64,000 nt of DNA from Burkholderia cepacia ATCC 25416 (GCF_001411495.1 NZ_CP012981.1:1116001-1180000), one strand, 5' to 3'. Positions 34,614 through 48,289 are shown, numbered from the stretch's first letter. Program-made: numbers and translations. Notes: a model not told the origin generated them from the sequence alone.

Positions 34614-35702
34614 TCAACGCTCGTCGAAGCTCACGACGACCTTGTCGCTGACCGGGTGGCACTGGCACGTGAGCACGAAGCCGTCCTTCACTTCATGCTC
34701 CTCGAGCGTGTAGTTCTTCTCCATCCGCACTTCGCCCTCGAGCACCTTCGCGCGGCACGTGCAGCACACGCCGCCCTTGCACGCGTAGGGCAGCGCGAGG
34801 CCCGCCCGCAGGCCGATATCGAGCAGGCTCACGCCTTCGTACGGCAGCCGCAGCTTGCGCTTCTTGCCGTCGAGCACGATTTCGAGGTCGGCGGCCGGCG
34901 TCTGGTCGGTGATTTCGACGACCGGCGCACCGGCTTGCGGCAGCGGCGTGCCGAAGCGCTCGACGTGCACCTTCGCCTGCGGCACGCCGGCTGCCTTCAG
35001 CGCGGCTTCCGCCGCGTCCATCATCGGCGCCGGGCCGCAGATGAACGCTTCGTCGATCGCGTCGGCCGGCGTCAGCGTGCCGAGGAATTCCGCGCATTTC
35101 GCCTGGTCGAGCACGCCGTTGAACAGTTCGACGTCCTGCTGGTCGTCCGACAGCACGTGATAGAGGACGAAGCGGTTCATGTAGCGGTTCTTCAGGTCCT
35201 CGAGCTCCTCCGCGAACATGATCGCGTCGACGCTGCGGTTGCCGTAGATCAGCGTGAACGTGCTGCGGGGCTCCAGTTCGAGCGTCGTCTTCACGATCGC
35301 GAGCACCGGCGTGATCCCGGAGCCGCCGGAGAACGCGACGTACTGCTTGCCGTGGTCGGCGTTCAGGTGCGTGAAGAAACGGCCGTCCGGCGTCATCACG
35401 TCGATCGTGTGGCCGGGCTTCAGCGTATCGAAGGCGAAGTTCGAGAAGCGGCCGCCGCGTACGCGCTTGATGCCGATGCGCAGTTCGCCGTCACGGTCGT
35501 AGTCCGTCGTGCCGACGCAGATCGAATACGAGCGGCGCGTTTCCTCGCCGTCGATGTGGGTCTTCAGCGTGACGAACTGGCCCTGCGTGAAGCGGTACGC
35601 GTCGCGCAGCTCGGGCGGCACGTCGAAGGAGACGGTCACGGCGTCGGCGGTCTCGGGCCGCACGTCGCGGATACGCAGCGGATGAAATTGCGGGGTCGCC
35701 AT
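34614..35702 (-). CDS. paaE: 1,2-phenylacetyl-CoA epoxidase, reductase subunit
   Basis: The 362-residue reductase passes electrons from NADPH via FAD and a 2Fe-2S cluster to the PaaABC oxygenase. The FAD-binding RRSYSICVGT and the NADP-binding GGSGITPVLAIVK are in the first 240 residues. The plant-type ferredoxin domain follows (about 275-362), with YACKGGVCCTC plus the distal CQC. The start at 35702 gives MATPQFHPL, 5 bp after the paaD stop, implying coupling. Last gene of paaABCDE. Confidence 0.95.
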   Translation of the reverse strand: MATPQFHPLRIRDVRPETADAVTVSFDVPPELRDAYRFTQGQFVTLKTHIDGEETRRSYSICVGTTDYDRDGELRIGIKRVRGGRFSNFAFDTLKPGHTIDVMTPDGRFFTHLNADHGKQYVAFSGGSGITPVLAIVKTTLELEPRSTFTLIYGNRSVDAIMFAEELEDLKNRYMNRFVLYHVLSDDQQDVELFNGVLDQAKCAEFLGTLTPADAIDEAFICGPAPMMDAAEAALKAAGVPQAKVHVERFGTPLPQAGAPVVEITDQTPAADLEIVLDGKKRKLRLPYEGVSLLDIGLRAGLALPYACKGGVCCTCRAKVLEGEVRMEKNYTLEEHEVKDGFVLTCQCHPVSDKVVVSFDER

Positions 35703-35707
35703 ATCGA

Positions 35708-36274
35708 TTAGTAGGGTTTGAAGTAGTCGAAGGGTTCGCGGCAGTCGACGCAGCGATACAGCGCCTTGCAGGCCGTGGACGCGAATTGCGCGAGACGCTC
35801 GGTGCGTGCCGAGCCGCAGCGCGGGCACGCGGGCGCCGCGACAGGCCGCGGCACGAAGCGCACGACGTTTTCCCGCGGCGCGGCGGTGCCGCATTGGCCG
35901 ACCGGCGGCGCGATGCCGTACGCACGCAGCTTGTCGCGCGCTTCCTGCGTGATCCAGTCGGTCGTCCACGCGGGCGCGAGCACCGTCTCGATCCGGTGCG
36001 GCGGCAGGTCGGCGGCCTGCAGCGCGGCGGCGATGTCTTCGGCGATCTGCGACATGGCCGGGCAGCCCGAGTAGGTCGGCGTGATCACGACCTCGAGCTG
36101 GCCGTCGTCCGCGCGGCGGACGTCGCGCAGGATGCCGAGCTCGCGGATCGACACGACCGGGATCTCGGGATCGGGCACGGCTTCGAGCACGTCCCATGCG
36201 CGGGCGAGCAGCGGATCGTCGCGGCGCGCGGCAGGCACGGCGTTGGCGTTGGCGGGTGCGGTCTGGACGGACAT
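35708..36274 (-). CDS. paaD: 1,2-phenylacetyl-CoA epoxidase, PaaD subunit (Fe-S assembly-type)
   Basis: A 188-residue MIP18/DUF59-type protein needed for an active epoxidase, probably in Fe-S maturation. The N-terminal core has DPEIPVVSIRELGILRDV and VVITPTYSGCPAMSQIAEDI. The C-terminus has a zinc-type pair, CPRCGS and CVDC. The start at 36274 (MSVQTAPAN) is 23 bp after the paaC stop. The N-terminal 20 residues are a disordered Ala-rich tail. Confidence 0.93.
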   Translation of the reverse strand: MSVQTAPANANAVPAARRDDPLLARAWDVLEAVPDPEIPVVSIRELGILRDVRRADDGQLEVVITPTYSGCPAMSQIAEDIAAALQAADLPPHRIETVLAPAWTTDWITQEARDKLRAYGIAPPVGQCGTAAPRENVVRFVPRPVAAPACPRCGSARTERLAQFASTACKALYRCVDCREPFDYFKPY

Positions 36275-36297
36275 CGTCGGGCTCCGTGGCGTCGGGG

Positions 36298-37101
36298 TTA
36301 CCAGGTCGCGCCGGGGTGCTGGCGTGCGAGGCTTTGCAGTTCCGCGAGCAGGTAGCCCATGTGTTCCGAATGCTCGCCCTGCTTGCCGGTCGTCACGTGC
36401 TGCACGGGGGCCGGCAGCGTGAGCGTCGCCTCCGCGAGCGCGTCGTCCACGTCCGCGCGCCACGCCGCTTCGAGCGTGGCCGGTGCCGGGGCGATGCCCG
36501 CGGCCGCGACTGCGTCGTCGATCGCATCGGCGGCGAAGAATTCGCGCGTATACGGCGTCAGGTAGTCGAGCGCGTCCTGCGCGCGACGGTGCGATTCGTC
36601 GGTGCCGTCGCCGAGGCGTACGAGCCACTCGCGTGCGTGCTGCACGTGATAGCGGGTTTCCTTCACCGATTTCGCGGCGATCGCGGCGAGCTGCGTGTCG
36701 GTCGACGTTTCCAGCGCGCTCCACACGTGCAGCATCAGCGCCGAGTACAGGAAGTTGCGCACGATCGTCACCGCGTAGTCCTTGTCGGCGTGCGCGGTGC
36801 CGGCGAGCGGGCCGTAATGCGGCAGTTCGGCGAGCGTGAAGTTCGCGAACTCGCGCTCGGTGCGGAAGTACGCGTAGTCGTCCTCGGTCTTCGTCGCGCC
36901 GGTGAGCTGGCGCTCGAGCTCGGCCGCATGCGTATACAGCATGCGCGCCTGGCCGATGAGGTCGAGGCTCATGTTGGTGAGCGCGATGTCTTCCTCGAGG
37001 ATCGGGCCATGGCCGCACCATTCGGCATTGCGCTGACCGAGGATCAGCGTGTTGTCCGCGAGGCGCAGCACGTAGGAGAGGTGTTCGGGCGTGATCGTCA
37101 T
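36298..37101 (-). CDS. paaC: 1,2-phenylacetyl-CoA epoxidase, structural subunit PaaC
   Basis: A 267-residue ferritin-like protein, the non-catalytic partner that scaffolds PaaA in the epoxidase complex. Typical segments: LADNTLILGQRNAEWCGHGPILEEDIAL, NMSLDLIGQARMLY, SVKETRYHVQHAREWLVRLGDGTDESH. Length (E. coli 248) is slightly larger. It starts at 37101, 10 bp after the paaB stop. Unlike PaaA it is not expected to bind a functional di-iron centre. Confidence 0.95.
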   Translation of the reverse strand: MTITPEHLSYVLRLADNTLILGQRNAEWCGHGPILEEDIALTNMSLDLIGQARMLYTHAAELERQLTGATKTEDDYAYFRTEREFANFTLAELPHYGPLAGTAHADKDYAVTIVRNFLYSALMLHVWSALETSTDTQLAAIAAKSVKETRYHVQHAREWLVRLGDGTDESHRRAQDALDYLTPYTREFFAADAIDDAVAAAGIAPAPATLEAAWRADVDDALAEATLTLPAPVQHVTTGKQGEHSEHMGYLLAELQSLARQHPGATW

Positions 37102-37111
37102 GGCGCGGGCG

Positions 37112-37396
37112 TTACATGTGGTTGACTTCGTCGGGCAGCGTGTAGAACGTCGGGTGACGGTAGATCTTGTCGCCCGCCGGTTCGAACAGCTCGGCCTTCT
37201 CGCTCGGATCCGACGCGGTGATCGCCGACGACGGCACCACCCAGATGCTCACGCCTTCCTGGCGGCGCGTGTAGACGTCGCGCGCCATGCGCAGCGCCAT
37301 CGACGCGTCGGCGGCATGCAGGCTGCCGCAATGCTTGTGGTCGAGCCCCTGCTTGCTGCGCACGAACACTTCCCAGATCGGCCATTCCTTGTTCAT
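37112..37396 (-). CDS. paaB: 1,2-phenylacetyl-CoA epoxidase, PaaB subunit
   Basis: A 94-residue small subunit that bridges PaaAC units in the epoxidase and contributes to complex assembly. The body EWPIWEVFVRSKQGLDHKHCGSLHAADASMAL and the later VVPSSAITASDP are the family core. The ATG at 37396 is chosen (AGGAG six bases upstream); an in-frame GTG one codon earlier is less well placed. It is 37 bp after the paaA stop. Confidence 0.95.
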   Translation of the reverse strand: MNKEWPIWEVFVRSKQGLDHKHCGSLHAADASMALRMARDVYTRRQEGVSIWVVPSSAITASDPSEKAELFEPAGDKIYRHPTFYTLPDEVNHM

Positions 37397-37433
37397 CACT
37401 TTCTCCTGAATCCTGAATTCGATGGTGTGCCGC

Positions 37434-38432
37434 TCAGGCGGCGTGCTGTTCGGCGCGCGCGCGGCGCTTTGCTTCGTGGGCGAGGGCGGCTTCGCGCACC
37501 CATGCGCCGTCCTCGTGCGCTTTCACGCGGGTCGCGAGGCGTTCCTTGTTGCACGGGCCGTCGCCGTTGACCACGCGCCAGAATTCGTCCCAGTCGATCG
37601 TGCCGTAGTCGTGGTGGCCACGTGCTTCGTTCCACTTCAGGTCGGGATCGGGCAGCGTCACGCCGAGCACCTTCGCCTGGTCGACCGTCGCGTCGACGAA
37701 TTTTTGCCGGAGGTCGTCGTTCGTGATCCGCTTGATGCCCCATTTCGCGGACTGGTTGCTGTGGACCGAATCGGCATCGCTCGGGCCGAACATCATCAGC
37801 ACCGGCCACCACCAGCGGTTCACGGCCTGCTGGACCATCGCGCGTTGCGCGTCGCTGCCCTTCATCATCGACAGCAGCGCGTCGAAGCCCTGGCGCTGGT
37901 GGAACGATTCTTCCTTGCACACGCGGATCATCGCGCGCGCGTACGGGCCGTACGTGCAGCGGCACAGCGGGATCTGGTTCATGATCGCGGCGCCGTCGAC
38001 CAGCCAGCCGATCACGCCGACGTCGGCCCAGGTCGGCGTCGGGTAGTTGAAGATGCTCGAGTATTTCGCCTTGCCGGCGTGCAGCGCGTCGATCAGCGAA
38101 TCGCGCGATACCCCGAGCGTTTCGGCCGCGCTATAAAGATAGAGGCCGTGGCCGGCTTCGTCCTGGACCTTCGCGAGCAGGATCGCCTTGCGCTTCAGGC
38201 TCGGCGCGCGGGAGATCCAGTTGCCTTCCGGCAGCATGCCGACGACTTCCGAGTGCGCGTGCTGCGAGATCTGGCGGACCAGCGTCTTTCGATAGGCGTC
38301 GGGCATCCAGTCCTGCGGTTCGATCTTGCCGTCGGCAGCCATGACCGCATCGAACCGCGCCTGCTCGGGCGACTCGGCTGCGGCGTCGAGCGGCGCGACG
38401 TTGCCGGGGATGTCGAGGGATTGCGTGTACAT
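37434..38432 (-). CDS. paaA: 1,2-phenylacetyl-CoA epoxidase, catalytic subunit PaaA
   Basis: The 332-residue di-iron oxygenase subunit epoxidises phenylacetyl-CoA to the 1,2-epoxide, the entry reaction of aerobic phenylacetate breakdown. Ferritin-like helices carry the carboxylate/His ligands seen in [34 protein letters not shown] and [17 protein letters not shown]. The start at 38432 gives MYTQSLDIP; the longer frame upstream is not coding. It is first in a leftward paaABCDE operon, and its promoter contains the palindromic operator at 38475-38490. Confidence 0.96.
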   Translation of the reverse strand: MYTQSLDIPGNVAPLDAAAESPEQARFDAVMAADGKIEPQDWMPDAYRKTLVRQISQHAHSEVVGMLPEGNWISRAPSLKRKAILLAKVQDEAGHGLYLYSAAETLGVSRDSLIDALHAGKAKYSSIFNYPTPTWADVGVIGWLVDGAAIMNQIPLCRCTYGPYARAMIRVCKEESFHQRQGFDALLSMMKGSDAQRAMVQQAVNRWWWPVLMMFGPSDADSVHSNQSAKWGIKRITNDDLRQKFVDATVDQAKVLGVTLPDPDLKWNEARGHHDYGTIDWDEFWRVVNGDGPCNKERLATRVKAHEDGAWVREAALAHEAKRRARAEQHAA

Positions 38433-38464
38433 GGCGAGGCTCTCGTCCGGTTGAATGTGTGCGA

Positions 38465-38490
38465 AGTATAAACCAACCGACCGGTCGGTT
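38465..38490 (-). promoter_or_regulatory. paaA promoter with a perfect TetR-type palindrome
   Basis: AACCGACCGGTCGGTT at 38475-38490 is a perfect 16-base palindrome. On the minus strand a -10 box TATACT lies at 38465-38470, so the palindrome occupies the spacer between -35 and -10, where a bound repressor would block polymerase. A TetR gene lies at the far end of the same cluster. Direct binding is inferred. Confidence 0.7.
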
Positions 38491-38630
38491 AATAAATTTC
38501 TTGCGGATTTGCGGAAAGACTCGGGTAAACGAGGGACATCGGGGCGCGATGGTGCTGCGTGATGGCGGCCGGCACGCGGGAGCCGCGCCTTCTGCGGCAC
38601 AATGCCCGCTTTCCGACGAGGATTTTGCCG

Positions 38631-39902
38631 ATGTCATTCCGAAGCAGTATCGCCGCGGCCGTGCTGGGTGCGGCCGCTTTTGTCTCGCCGCTCGTGGCGT
38701 CGGCTTCGGCCGCGCCGGCGGGATGGGTTGCCGCGTGGGCGACCGCGTTGCAGCCGATTCCCGACCTTGCCGCACCGCCGCCGCTTTATCGCGCGCCCGA
38801 CGTTGCCGGTCGCACCGTGCGCCAGATCGTCTATCCGACAGTATCGGGGCGCGCCGCACGGATCCGCGTCAGCAATGCATACGGTCGTTCCCCCCTCGTC
38901 GTCGAGGCGGCGAGCCTCGCGCGCGCTGGCGAGGGCGCGGCGCTGTCCGGCGACGCGGCCGTGCCGGTCCGGTTCGGCGGCAAGGTGTCGGTGACGCTTG
39001 CGCCGGGCCAGGAACTCGAAAGCGATCCGGTGGGGATCGACGTCAGGGCCGGGCAGCCGTATGCGATCAGCCTCCAGATGGGGCCGAACCAGCGGATGAC
39101 GGTCTGGCACCGCGTGTCGAACCAGTTCAATTATGTGTCGGTGCCGGGCGAGCACGTGAGTGATCCGGGGGCTGCCGCGTTCCGCACCCGCTTTACCCAA
39201 TTTGCATGGGTGACCGAGCTCGCGGTCGAGACCGGTTCCGCGCGCGCCAGCGTAGCCGCGATCGGCGATTCGATCACCGACGGGCTGCGCTCGAGCGTGA
39301 ACCGGAACCGCCGCTGGCCGGACGCACTGGCGCGTCGGCTGGCCGCCTCGGGCGCGGAATCGATCGGCGTCGCGAATCTCGGGATCAGCGGAAACCGGCT
39401 GCTCAGCGATTCGGCTTGCTATGGCACGTCGCTGGCGTCGCGGTTCGAGCGCGATGCGCTGTCGCGCGCGGGTGTAAAGGCGGCGATCGTGCTGATCGGG
39501 ATCAACGACATCAACTTTGCGGCGATGCCGCCGCGCGCGGGGCTCGATTGCGACCACCCGCATACGCAAGTCACGGCTGCATCGCTGATTGACGGCTACC
39601 GCCGACTGATCGACGCGGCGCACCGTCAGGGCGTGAAGGTCTTCGGCGCGACGCTGACGCCGGCCGGGCTGCCGGCGGGGCGCGAGGCGATCCGGCTCGA
39701 GGTGAACCGGTGGATCCGGAGCGGTGGCGGGTTCGACGGCGTAGTGGACTTCGACGCGGTGCTGCGCGATCCGGCGCGCCCGAGCGTGCTGCAGCGTCGA
39801 TTCGATAGTGGCGACGGCATTCATCCGAGCGACGCTGGATACACGGCGATGGCCGACGCGGTGCCGATTGAGCAACTGCAGACCGCGGTGGGCGGCAAGT
39901 AA
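38631..39902 (+). CDS. Secreted SGNH/GDSL hydrolase
   Basis: A 423-residue esterase/lipase-type hydrolase. The signal peptide covers about residues 1-28 (ending SASAAPA). An N-terminal beta-rich part of about 170 residues is followed by the SGNH catalytic domain: block I GDSITDG (nucleophile Ser), the Gly in LGISGNRLL, block III GINDIN (Asn), and block V DGIHPSD (Asp-His pair). All four SGNH residues are present. Substrate unknown; members remove acyl or acetyl groups from lipids or polysaccharides. The ATG at 38631 has GAGGA upstream. An in-frame upstream ATG at 38559 is rejected because it would disrupt the signal peptide. Confidence 0.87.
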   Translation: MSFRSSIAAAVLGAAAFVSPLVASASAAPAGWVAAWATALQPIPDLAAPPPLYRAPDVAGRTVRQIVYPTVSGRAARIRVSNAYGRSPLVVEAASLARAGEGAALSGDAAVPVRFGGKVSVTLAPGQELESDPVGIDVRAGQPYAISLQMGPNQRMTVWHRVSNQFNYVSVPGEHVSDPGAAAFRTRFTQFAWVTELAVETGSARASVAAIGDSITDGLRSSVNRNRRWPDALARRLAASGAESIGVANLGISGNRLLSDSACYGTSLASRFERDALSRAGVKAAIVLIGINDINFAAMPPRAGLDCDHPHTQVTAASLIDGYRRLIDAAHRQGVKVFGATLTPAGLPAGREAIRLEVNRWIRSGGGFDGVVDFDAVLRDPARPSVLQRRFDSGDGIHPSDAGYTAMADAVPIEQLQTAVGGK

Positions 39903-39976
39903 TGAGCTTATATATAGAGGGAAGTGTTGCCGGCCCCCTTGTGGTCGATGGCCACCGGCGGCCCGCCGAGCCCCAG

Positions 39977-40008
39977 CCCCGGTGCGCGCCAGCGCACGGG
40001 GGCTTTTC
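39977..40008 (+). terminator. Terminator after the SGNH hydrolase gene
   Basis: CCCCGGTGCGC (39977-39987) pairs with GCGCAC-GGGG (39992-40001) over a short loop, with one bulge, followed by GCTTTTC. It separates the hydrolase gene from the rRNA promoters. Confidence 0.7.
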
Positions 40009-40028
40009 AAAATATTTTCACAAAGGGC

Positions 40029-40057
40029 TTGCGTAGATGGGGGCGGGTGCTTAGAAT
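40029..40057 (+). promoter_or_regulatory. rRNA operon promoter P1
   Basis: TTGCGT (40029-40034) and TAGAAT (40052-40057) with a 17-base spacer, about 410 bp upstream of the 16S 5' end. A T/A-rich stretch (CAAAATATTTTCACAAA) just upstream may act as an UP element. Confidence 0.65.
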
Positions 40058-40189
40058 CACGCCTCTTTCGCGCTAACGGAAACGCGGCGCGGGAGAGGGA
40101 AGCAAAGCTGGTGGTGTGCTGCAGTGTCGGGCGCGCGGCTGGCTTGGAAGTTGAGCCCCGCAGTCGCAACGATGTAGTGTAAAAAGTTG

Positions 40190-40218
40190 TTGACGAGCTG
40201 CGAAACACGGTTCATAAT
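40190..40218 (+). promoter_or_regulatory. rRNA operon promoter P2
   Basis: TTGACG (40190-40195) and CATAAT (40213-40218) are separated by 17 bases, about 245 bp upstream of the 16S gene. It is the better match to consensus of the two promoters. Confidence 0.75.
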
Positions 40219-40277
40219 TTCGCTTCTCTGCTGCTGAAAACGCAGCGCTGTCGGGAAACACGAAGTTCCTCGCAGAT

Positions 40278-40290
40278 TGCTCTTTAAAAA
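40278..40290 (+). promoter_or_regulatory. rrn antitermination boxA
   Basis: TGCTCTTTAAAAA matches the NusB/S10-binding boxA consensus (TGCTCTTTA). It lies between P2 and the 16S gene, in the usual leader position. A second boxA-like TTCTTTAACAATCTGG occurs before the 23S gene at about 42396-42411. Confidence 0.8.
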
Positions 40291-40463
40291 TTAACAGCCG
40301 ATAAGTGTGGGCGCTTGATGAAAGCGAGCTGATCCTCGGATCAGATAGCAAAAGTATCAAGAGTCTCACACTAAAGTAAGTCAGGTTTATGAAGTAATTC
40401 ATTTACCTGTCAGCTTTGAGTGAGCGACCGGTTCTTAACTGAACCGAAAACAGTAACAGGTTT

Positions 40464-41996
<1,533 letters not shown>

Positions 41997-42059
41997 CCAG
42001 AGCTATCTCGCAAAGTTGAGCGCTCACGCTTATCGGCTGTAAATTAAAGACAGACTCAG

Positions 42060-42136
42060 GGGTCTGTAGCTCAGTCGGTTAGAGCACCGTCTTGATAAGG
42101 CGGGGGTCGTTGGTTCGAATCCAACCAGACCCACCA
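42060..42136 (+). tRNA. tRNA-Ile (GAT)
   Basis: A 77-nt cloverleaf in the 16S-23S spacer. Acceptor GGGTCTG pairs with CAGACCC, the anticodon loop CTTGATAAG gives GAT, the T loop is GGTTCGAATCC, and CCA is encoded. It is released from the rRNA precursor. Confidence 0.97.
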
Positions 42137-42225
42137 TTGTCTGACGTGTCGGTGATCGTTAGCGCTTTAGCGCTTACGAGTACCCCAAGCCGACCGGCTA
42201 ACACCTGAGGGTATCTGTACTCAAT

Positions 42226-42301
42226 GGGGGCATAGCTCAGCTGGGAGAGCACCTGCTTTGCAAGCAGGGGGTCGTCGGTTCGATCCCGTCTGCCTCCACC
42301 A
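42226..42301 (+). tRNA. tRNA-Ala (TGC)
   Basis: A 76-nt tRNA, second in the 16S-23S spacer. Acceptor GGGGGCA pairs with TGCCTCC (one G-T pair), the anticodon loop TTTGCAA gives TGC, and CCA is encoded. Confidence 0.97.
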
Positions 42302-42588
42302 ATCACCAACGCTAAGTGCTTGGTTCATATGATGAACCGAGAATTTTGCATTGGCGATTGAGCCAGTCAGAGCGGTACGAAAGTATCGGCTGTCGTTCTT
42401 TAACAATCTGGAAGAAGTAAGTAATTTGGATAGCGGAAGCGTCTTGAGATGGACGTGAAAACTATCCGGGTTGTGATTGTATCGATGTATCTCAAGATGA
42501 TTCGAACTCTAAGTTTGACTCAATTGGAATACGGCACAACGCGAGAACTCAACCTGTAGCGACTGTCGATGAGACAGACTCGTTATAG
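42302..42588 (+). other. tRNA-Ala to 23S spacer with second boxA
   Basis: A 287-bp transcribed spacer. It holds the boxA-like GTTCTTTAACAATCTGG near 42395-42411 and the 5' strand of the long 23S processing stem. No gene. Confidence 0.8.
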
Positions 42589-45469
<2,881 letters not shown>

Positions 45470-45622
45470 ATAACAAGTCTGCCTTGTAGATCGGCGCCGT
45501 GTGAAAGCACCGGCCGCAAGATCCAGAGCGACATGTTGGATTCTCGTGTGTGATACACACAACCTAATTACTGCTTCTTCCCAGATTGGTTCTGTTGGCC
45601 ACGCCAGCAGGACAACCCTCTT

Positions 45623-45737
45623 TGCCTGATGACCATAGCGAGTCGGTCCCACCCCTTCCCATCCCGAACAGGACCGTGAAACGACTCTACGCCGATGATA
45701 GTGCGGATTCCCGTGTGAAAGTAGGTAATCGTCAGGC
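45623..45737 (+). rRNA. rrf: 5S ribosomal RNA
   Basis: About 115 nt with the terminal stem TGCCTGATGACC and GGTAATCGTCAGGC. The conserved loop CCCATCCCGAACAGGACCG and the expected length are present. It follows the 23S gene by about 150 bp. Confidence 0.95.
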
Positions 45738-45750
45738 TCCCTAAGCCAAG

Positions 45751-45776
45751 AACCCCCGCCCGAAAGGCGGGGGTTT
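45751..45776 (+). terminator. rrn operon terminator
   Basis: AACCCCCGCC (45751-45760) pairs with GGCGGGGGTT (45767-45776 region) around CGAAA, then TTTTT. It lies 14 bp past the 5S gene. Confidence 0.92.
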
Positions 45777-45779
45777 TTG

Positions 45780-46469
45780 CATTCCGGCGATGGAAATGCG
45801 CGAGTGATCGGGATCGGTGGCCAGGACGCTGCTCGAGCTGGGGCCGGGGTGCCGATTCTCCAGGATTGCCTCTGCGAGACTGACGCAAAAGGCGATCAGA
45901 CCGACCGATCGGGTTGGCCTTGCACCGCTAGCTGGCGCCGGCCAAGACCTACCATCCAAACATCCATCCACTTGCTGTTCACGGAGAGGGGATCGGATCG
46001 AGTCGCGACTCTGCCGCATTTCTGACCACTTCTCGCCGCAGATTCGTGCGTTGCTGGTTACGACCTGGAGTGGCATGGCCCGCTGCGCGAATGCCGGTTA
46101 TCGTGCGCGGTTCCTCGGCGTATTGAGCACTTCTCCGCCCACAATCGTTGTTGCCATTTCGTATCAGAGGGTCGCGCCTGGCGGTTCCCGACATGAGCCA
46201 TCAGGATGACCTGGGCAACGAGTGGCGCAAATCCGCCGTTTGGCGTCCTTTTGCCGAAAGCTCCAGGTGACTGCTGCCAATCGAGCGCACAAAGTCGGAT
46301 TTTGCCCAAGATGACATCTCGTAGTGATCTTGGATTGTTTGTTTCTCAACTCGTCGCATCTTCTCTCAAATCGACCCGTTCAAAAAAATTGACGCTTCCG
46401 GCGTGCCACACGGAAGTCGTTGACGCATAGCGCGAACCGGACATACGCAAATTCCTCAACCAGATGCCA
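45780..46469. other. Gene-poor stretch downstream of the rRNA operon
   Basis: About 690 bp with no believable gene. All open frames are short, overlapping in several phases and lack the third-position GC bias seen elsewhere. Minus-strand fragments with some protein-like character occur between 46058 and 46309, so decayed coding DNA is possible, but I cannot reconstruct a protein. Confidence 0.5.
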
Positions 46470-47403
46470 TCAGAAATTCGCGCCGGTTCTTTTGGTGAGC
46501 GCTGGCTGCCCGTCCCGAAACACGTAGACTTCTTCGATGAGCGAATGGGCGGCGCCGCCAAAGCAGTCCCGCCTTTCACCTATCGACGTGAAGGGCGTGC
46601 CCCCGCATCGACGTCAGTCGATCGCGCCCAGCATGCGGTATCCGGATCGGTGCGGAGCCATTGCCCGGCGTAAACCGGCGCGTCGTATTCAGGCCTTGAT
46701 CCCCGGTCGATGCGAGAAATGCCGGGCAGCTCGCAGCGGTCGTGGAAGTGTGGAGGTCGTGGGCCTGCTTTCCCGCGTCTTCGGATGAATGCGATGCGGA
46801 AAACGCGCAGGCGCCGAATCCTGCCCAGGTATCGGTGTTCAGCTGCACGAGGCGAACATCGTACGTGCATGGGGGAGCTCGTGTATTTGCCGCGATAGGT
46901 CGGCCAGATGCCGACGTTGGTCGGTTCGCACGGCGGCGAAGTGCAGTGGGCCGTGCACTGCAGACCGTTCGCAGAGATTGCAGGGACAAACCTGCGCGGC
47001 AGCTCCAGGCACGGCCGTGTGTCATCGCCAAGAAATGGCTGCAATGTGTCGATGCAGGCTGGGCTGCAGGATTCGTCTGCCGACGCGTTATCACCGGCGC
47101 CGGCGGTCATGGCGTCCATGGTGCATCGTTGATCAGCCATGCATGGGTGACCGCATCCTGACTCCACGAGGGTCCCCGGCCTACCCGATGTATACCGAAC
47201 TTAGGCCCCCGGCATTGCGCGAGGACTTCAACCTGTCATATGCGACGAGCGATGCGGCGGCTGCCAGGGCATCCCGGGGCGTGGCTATCAGCTAGCCTCC
47301 TAACGGATCCGGGTGATCGTGCTCGGGCGACACGGGCGTCTGCCGGTCCAGCGGCGTGTGCGGTCAAAATCATGAAGGCCGGAAAAAGAGCAAGCAGACG
47401 CAT
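46470..47403 (-). pseudogene. Decayed gene for a secreted protein
   Basis: Read leftward, an ATG at 47403 opens a good signal peptide (MRLLALFPAFMILTAHAAG). The protein-like signal then hops between all three phases: PVSPEHDHPDPLGG, DALAAAASLVAYDRLKSS, NVGIWPTYRGKYTSSPMH, LVQLNTDTWAGFGACAFS, and finally VYVFRDGQPALTKRTGANF ending at a TGA (46470-46472). In-frame stops and at least three frameshifts separate these pieces. Total span, about 310 codons, suits one gene. The family is not recognised. The low GC bias and stops agree with long-standing inactivation. Confidence 0.5.
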
Positions 47404-47875
47404 GAAGTTCCGAACCAGGGCGGGCAGGTGGCCCGGGACGGTATTGTTCCTGTCGCTGACGTTGGCAAAGTCCAGTGTCGCCATCACGATTTCTGGTTGG
47501 AAGCGTTGCCCAAACTCATGATGCGATTGCTGGAAAGCGTTCGAAAGTCGTGTCACGTCAATCGCTGGCGGGTCGGGCCAGGCAACCCGAGAAACCAGCT
47601 ATGGACTCCCAGGGGGTATCTAAAACAGATCATGGCATCCGCCCGGCACGAAATTTGCGGAAATTTTGCATCTACCCGCTTGGCAGAGTGCTCAAGAGAT
47701 CGTATGATGGCGGTCTTTCGTTTTCAGCGCAGATGAAGATCGACGCTGAAAGCGGAGTCTGACGAAGATATGGCACTGATCGGTAGCACCCATGCTTGCC
47801 TTAGCCGGGCAAGGGCGGGAGATCGGTGGTCAGGCAGGCATCGGGAAGAGAGTGAAAATAATCTTCCGGATGTGC
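47404..47875. other. Gene-poor stretch before the tRNA-tuf operon
   Basis: About 470 bp. Several short frames exist on both strands, none with a ribosome site plus codon bias. TTTTCAGCGCAGATG and ATCGACGCTGAAAGC near 47720-47755 form part of an inverted element (TTTTCAGCG / CGCTGAAA). No gene called. Confidence 0.4.
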
Positions 47876-47904
47876 TTGACAGGGGCGCGATGTACCCCCA
47901 TAAT
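47876..47904 (+). promoter_or_regulatory. Promoter of the tRNA-tuf operon
   Basis: TTGACA (47876-47881) and CATAAT (47899-47904) with a 17-base spacer, and a GC-rich block right after the -35. The start would be near 47911, just before tRNA-Tyr. A strong stable-RNA-type promoter. Confidence 0.85.
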
Positions 47905-47918
47905 CGTCAGTTCTCTAC

Positions 47919-48004
47919 GGAGGGGTGCCCGAGTGGCTAAAGGGGGCAGACTGTAAATCTGTTGGCTTACGCCTACGTTGGTTCGAATCCAACCTCCTCC
48001 ACCA
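47919..48004 (+). tRNA. tRNA-Tyr (GTA)
   Basis: An 86-nt class II tRNA with a long variable arm. Acceptor GGAGGGG pairs with CTCCTCC (one G-T), anticodon loop CTGTAAATC gives GTA, and CCA is encoded. First gene of the tRNA-tuf transcript. Confidence 0.97.
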
Positions 48005-48047
48005 AGATATCAGCGCAGTGAGCGGTAAGGAATCGTTTGTGGCCCGT

Positions 48048-48121
48048 GCGGGTGTAGCTCAATGGTAGAGCAGAAGCCTTCCAAGCTTACGACGAGGGTT
48101 CGATTCCCTTCACCCGCTCCA
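48048..48121 (+). tRNA. tRNA-Gly (TCC)
   Basis: A 74-nt tRNA. Acceptor GCGGGTG pairs with CACCCGC, anticodon loop CTTCCAA gives TCC, and CCA is encoded. It follows tRNA-Tyr by 43 bp. Confidence 0.96.
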
Positions 48122-48145
48122 GACCGCGAAGTTGAAGCGTAAAGC

Positions 48146-48220
<75 letters not shown>

Positions 48221-48289
48221 GCAGTAAAAAGTCAGTGTCTTGTTGTTTGCGCGCGGCGCAACCTGTGAAATTCCTTTTGGGAGTTGAAA

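Noticed and set aside
46576..47295. Overlapping open frames of 170-195 codons on both strands in the gene-poor region
   Set aside because: They do not carry consistent coding bias. The minus-strand pieces are better explained as one frameshifted pseudogene, and the plus-strand frame (46789-47295) is its shadow.
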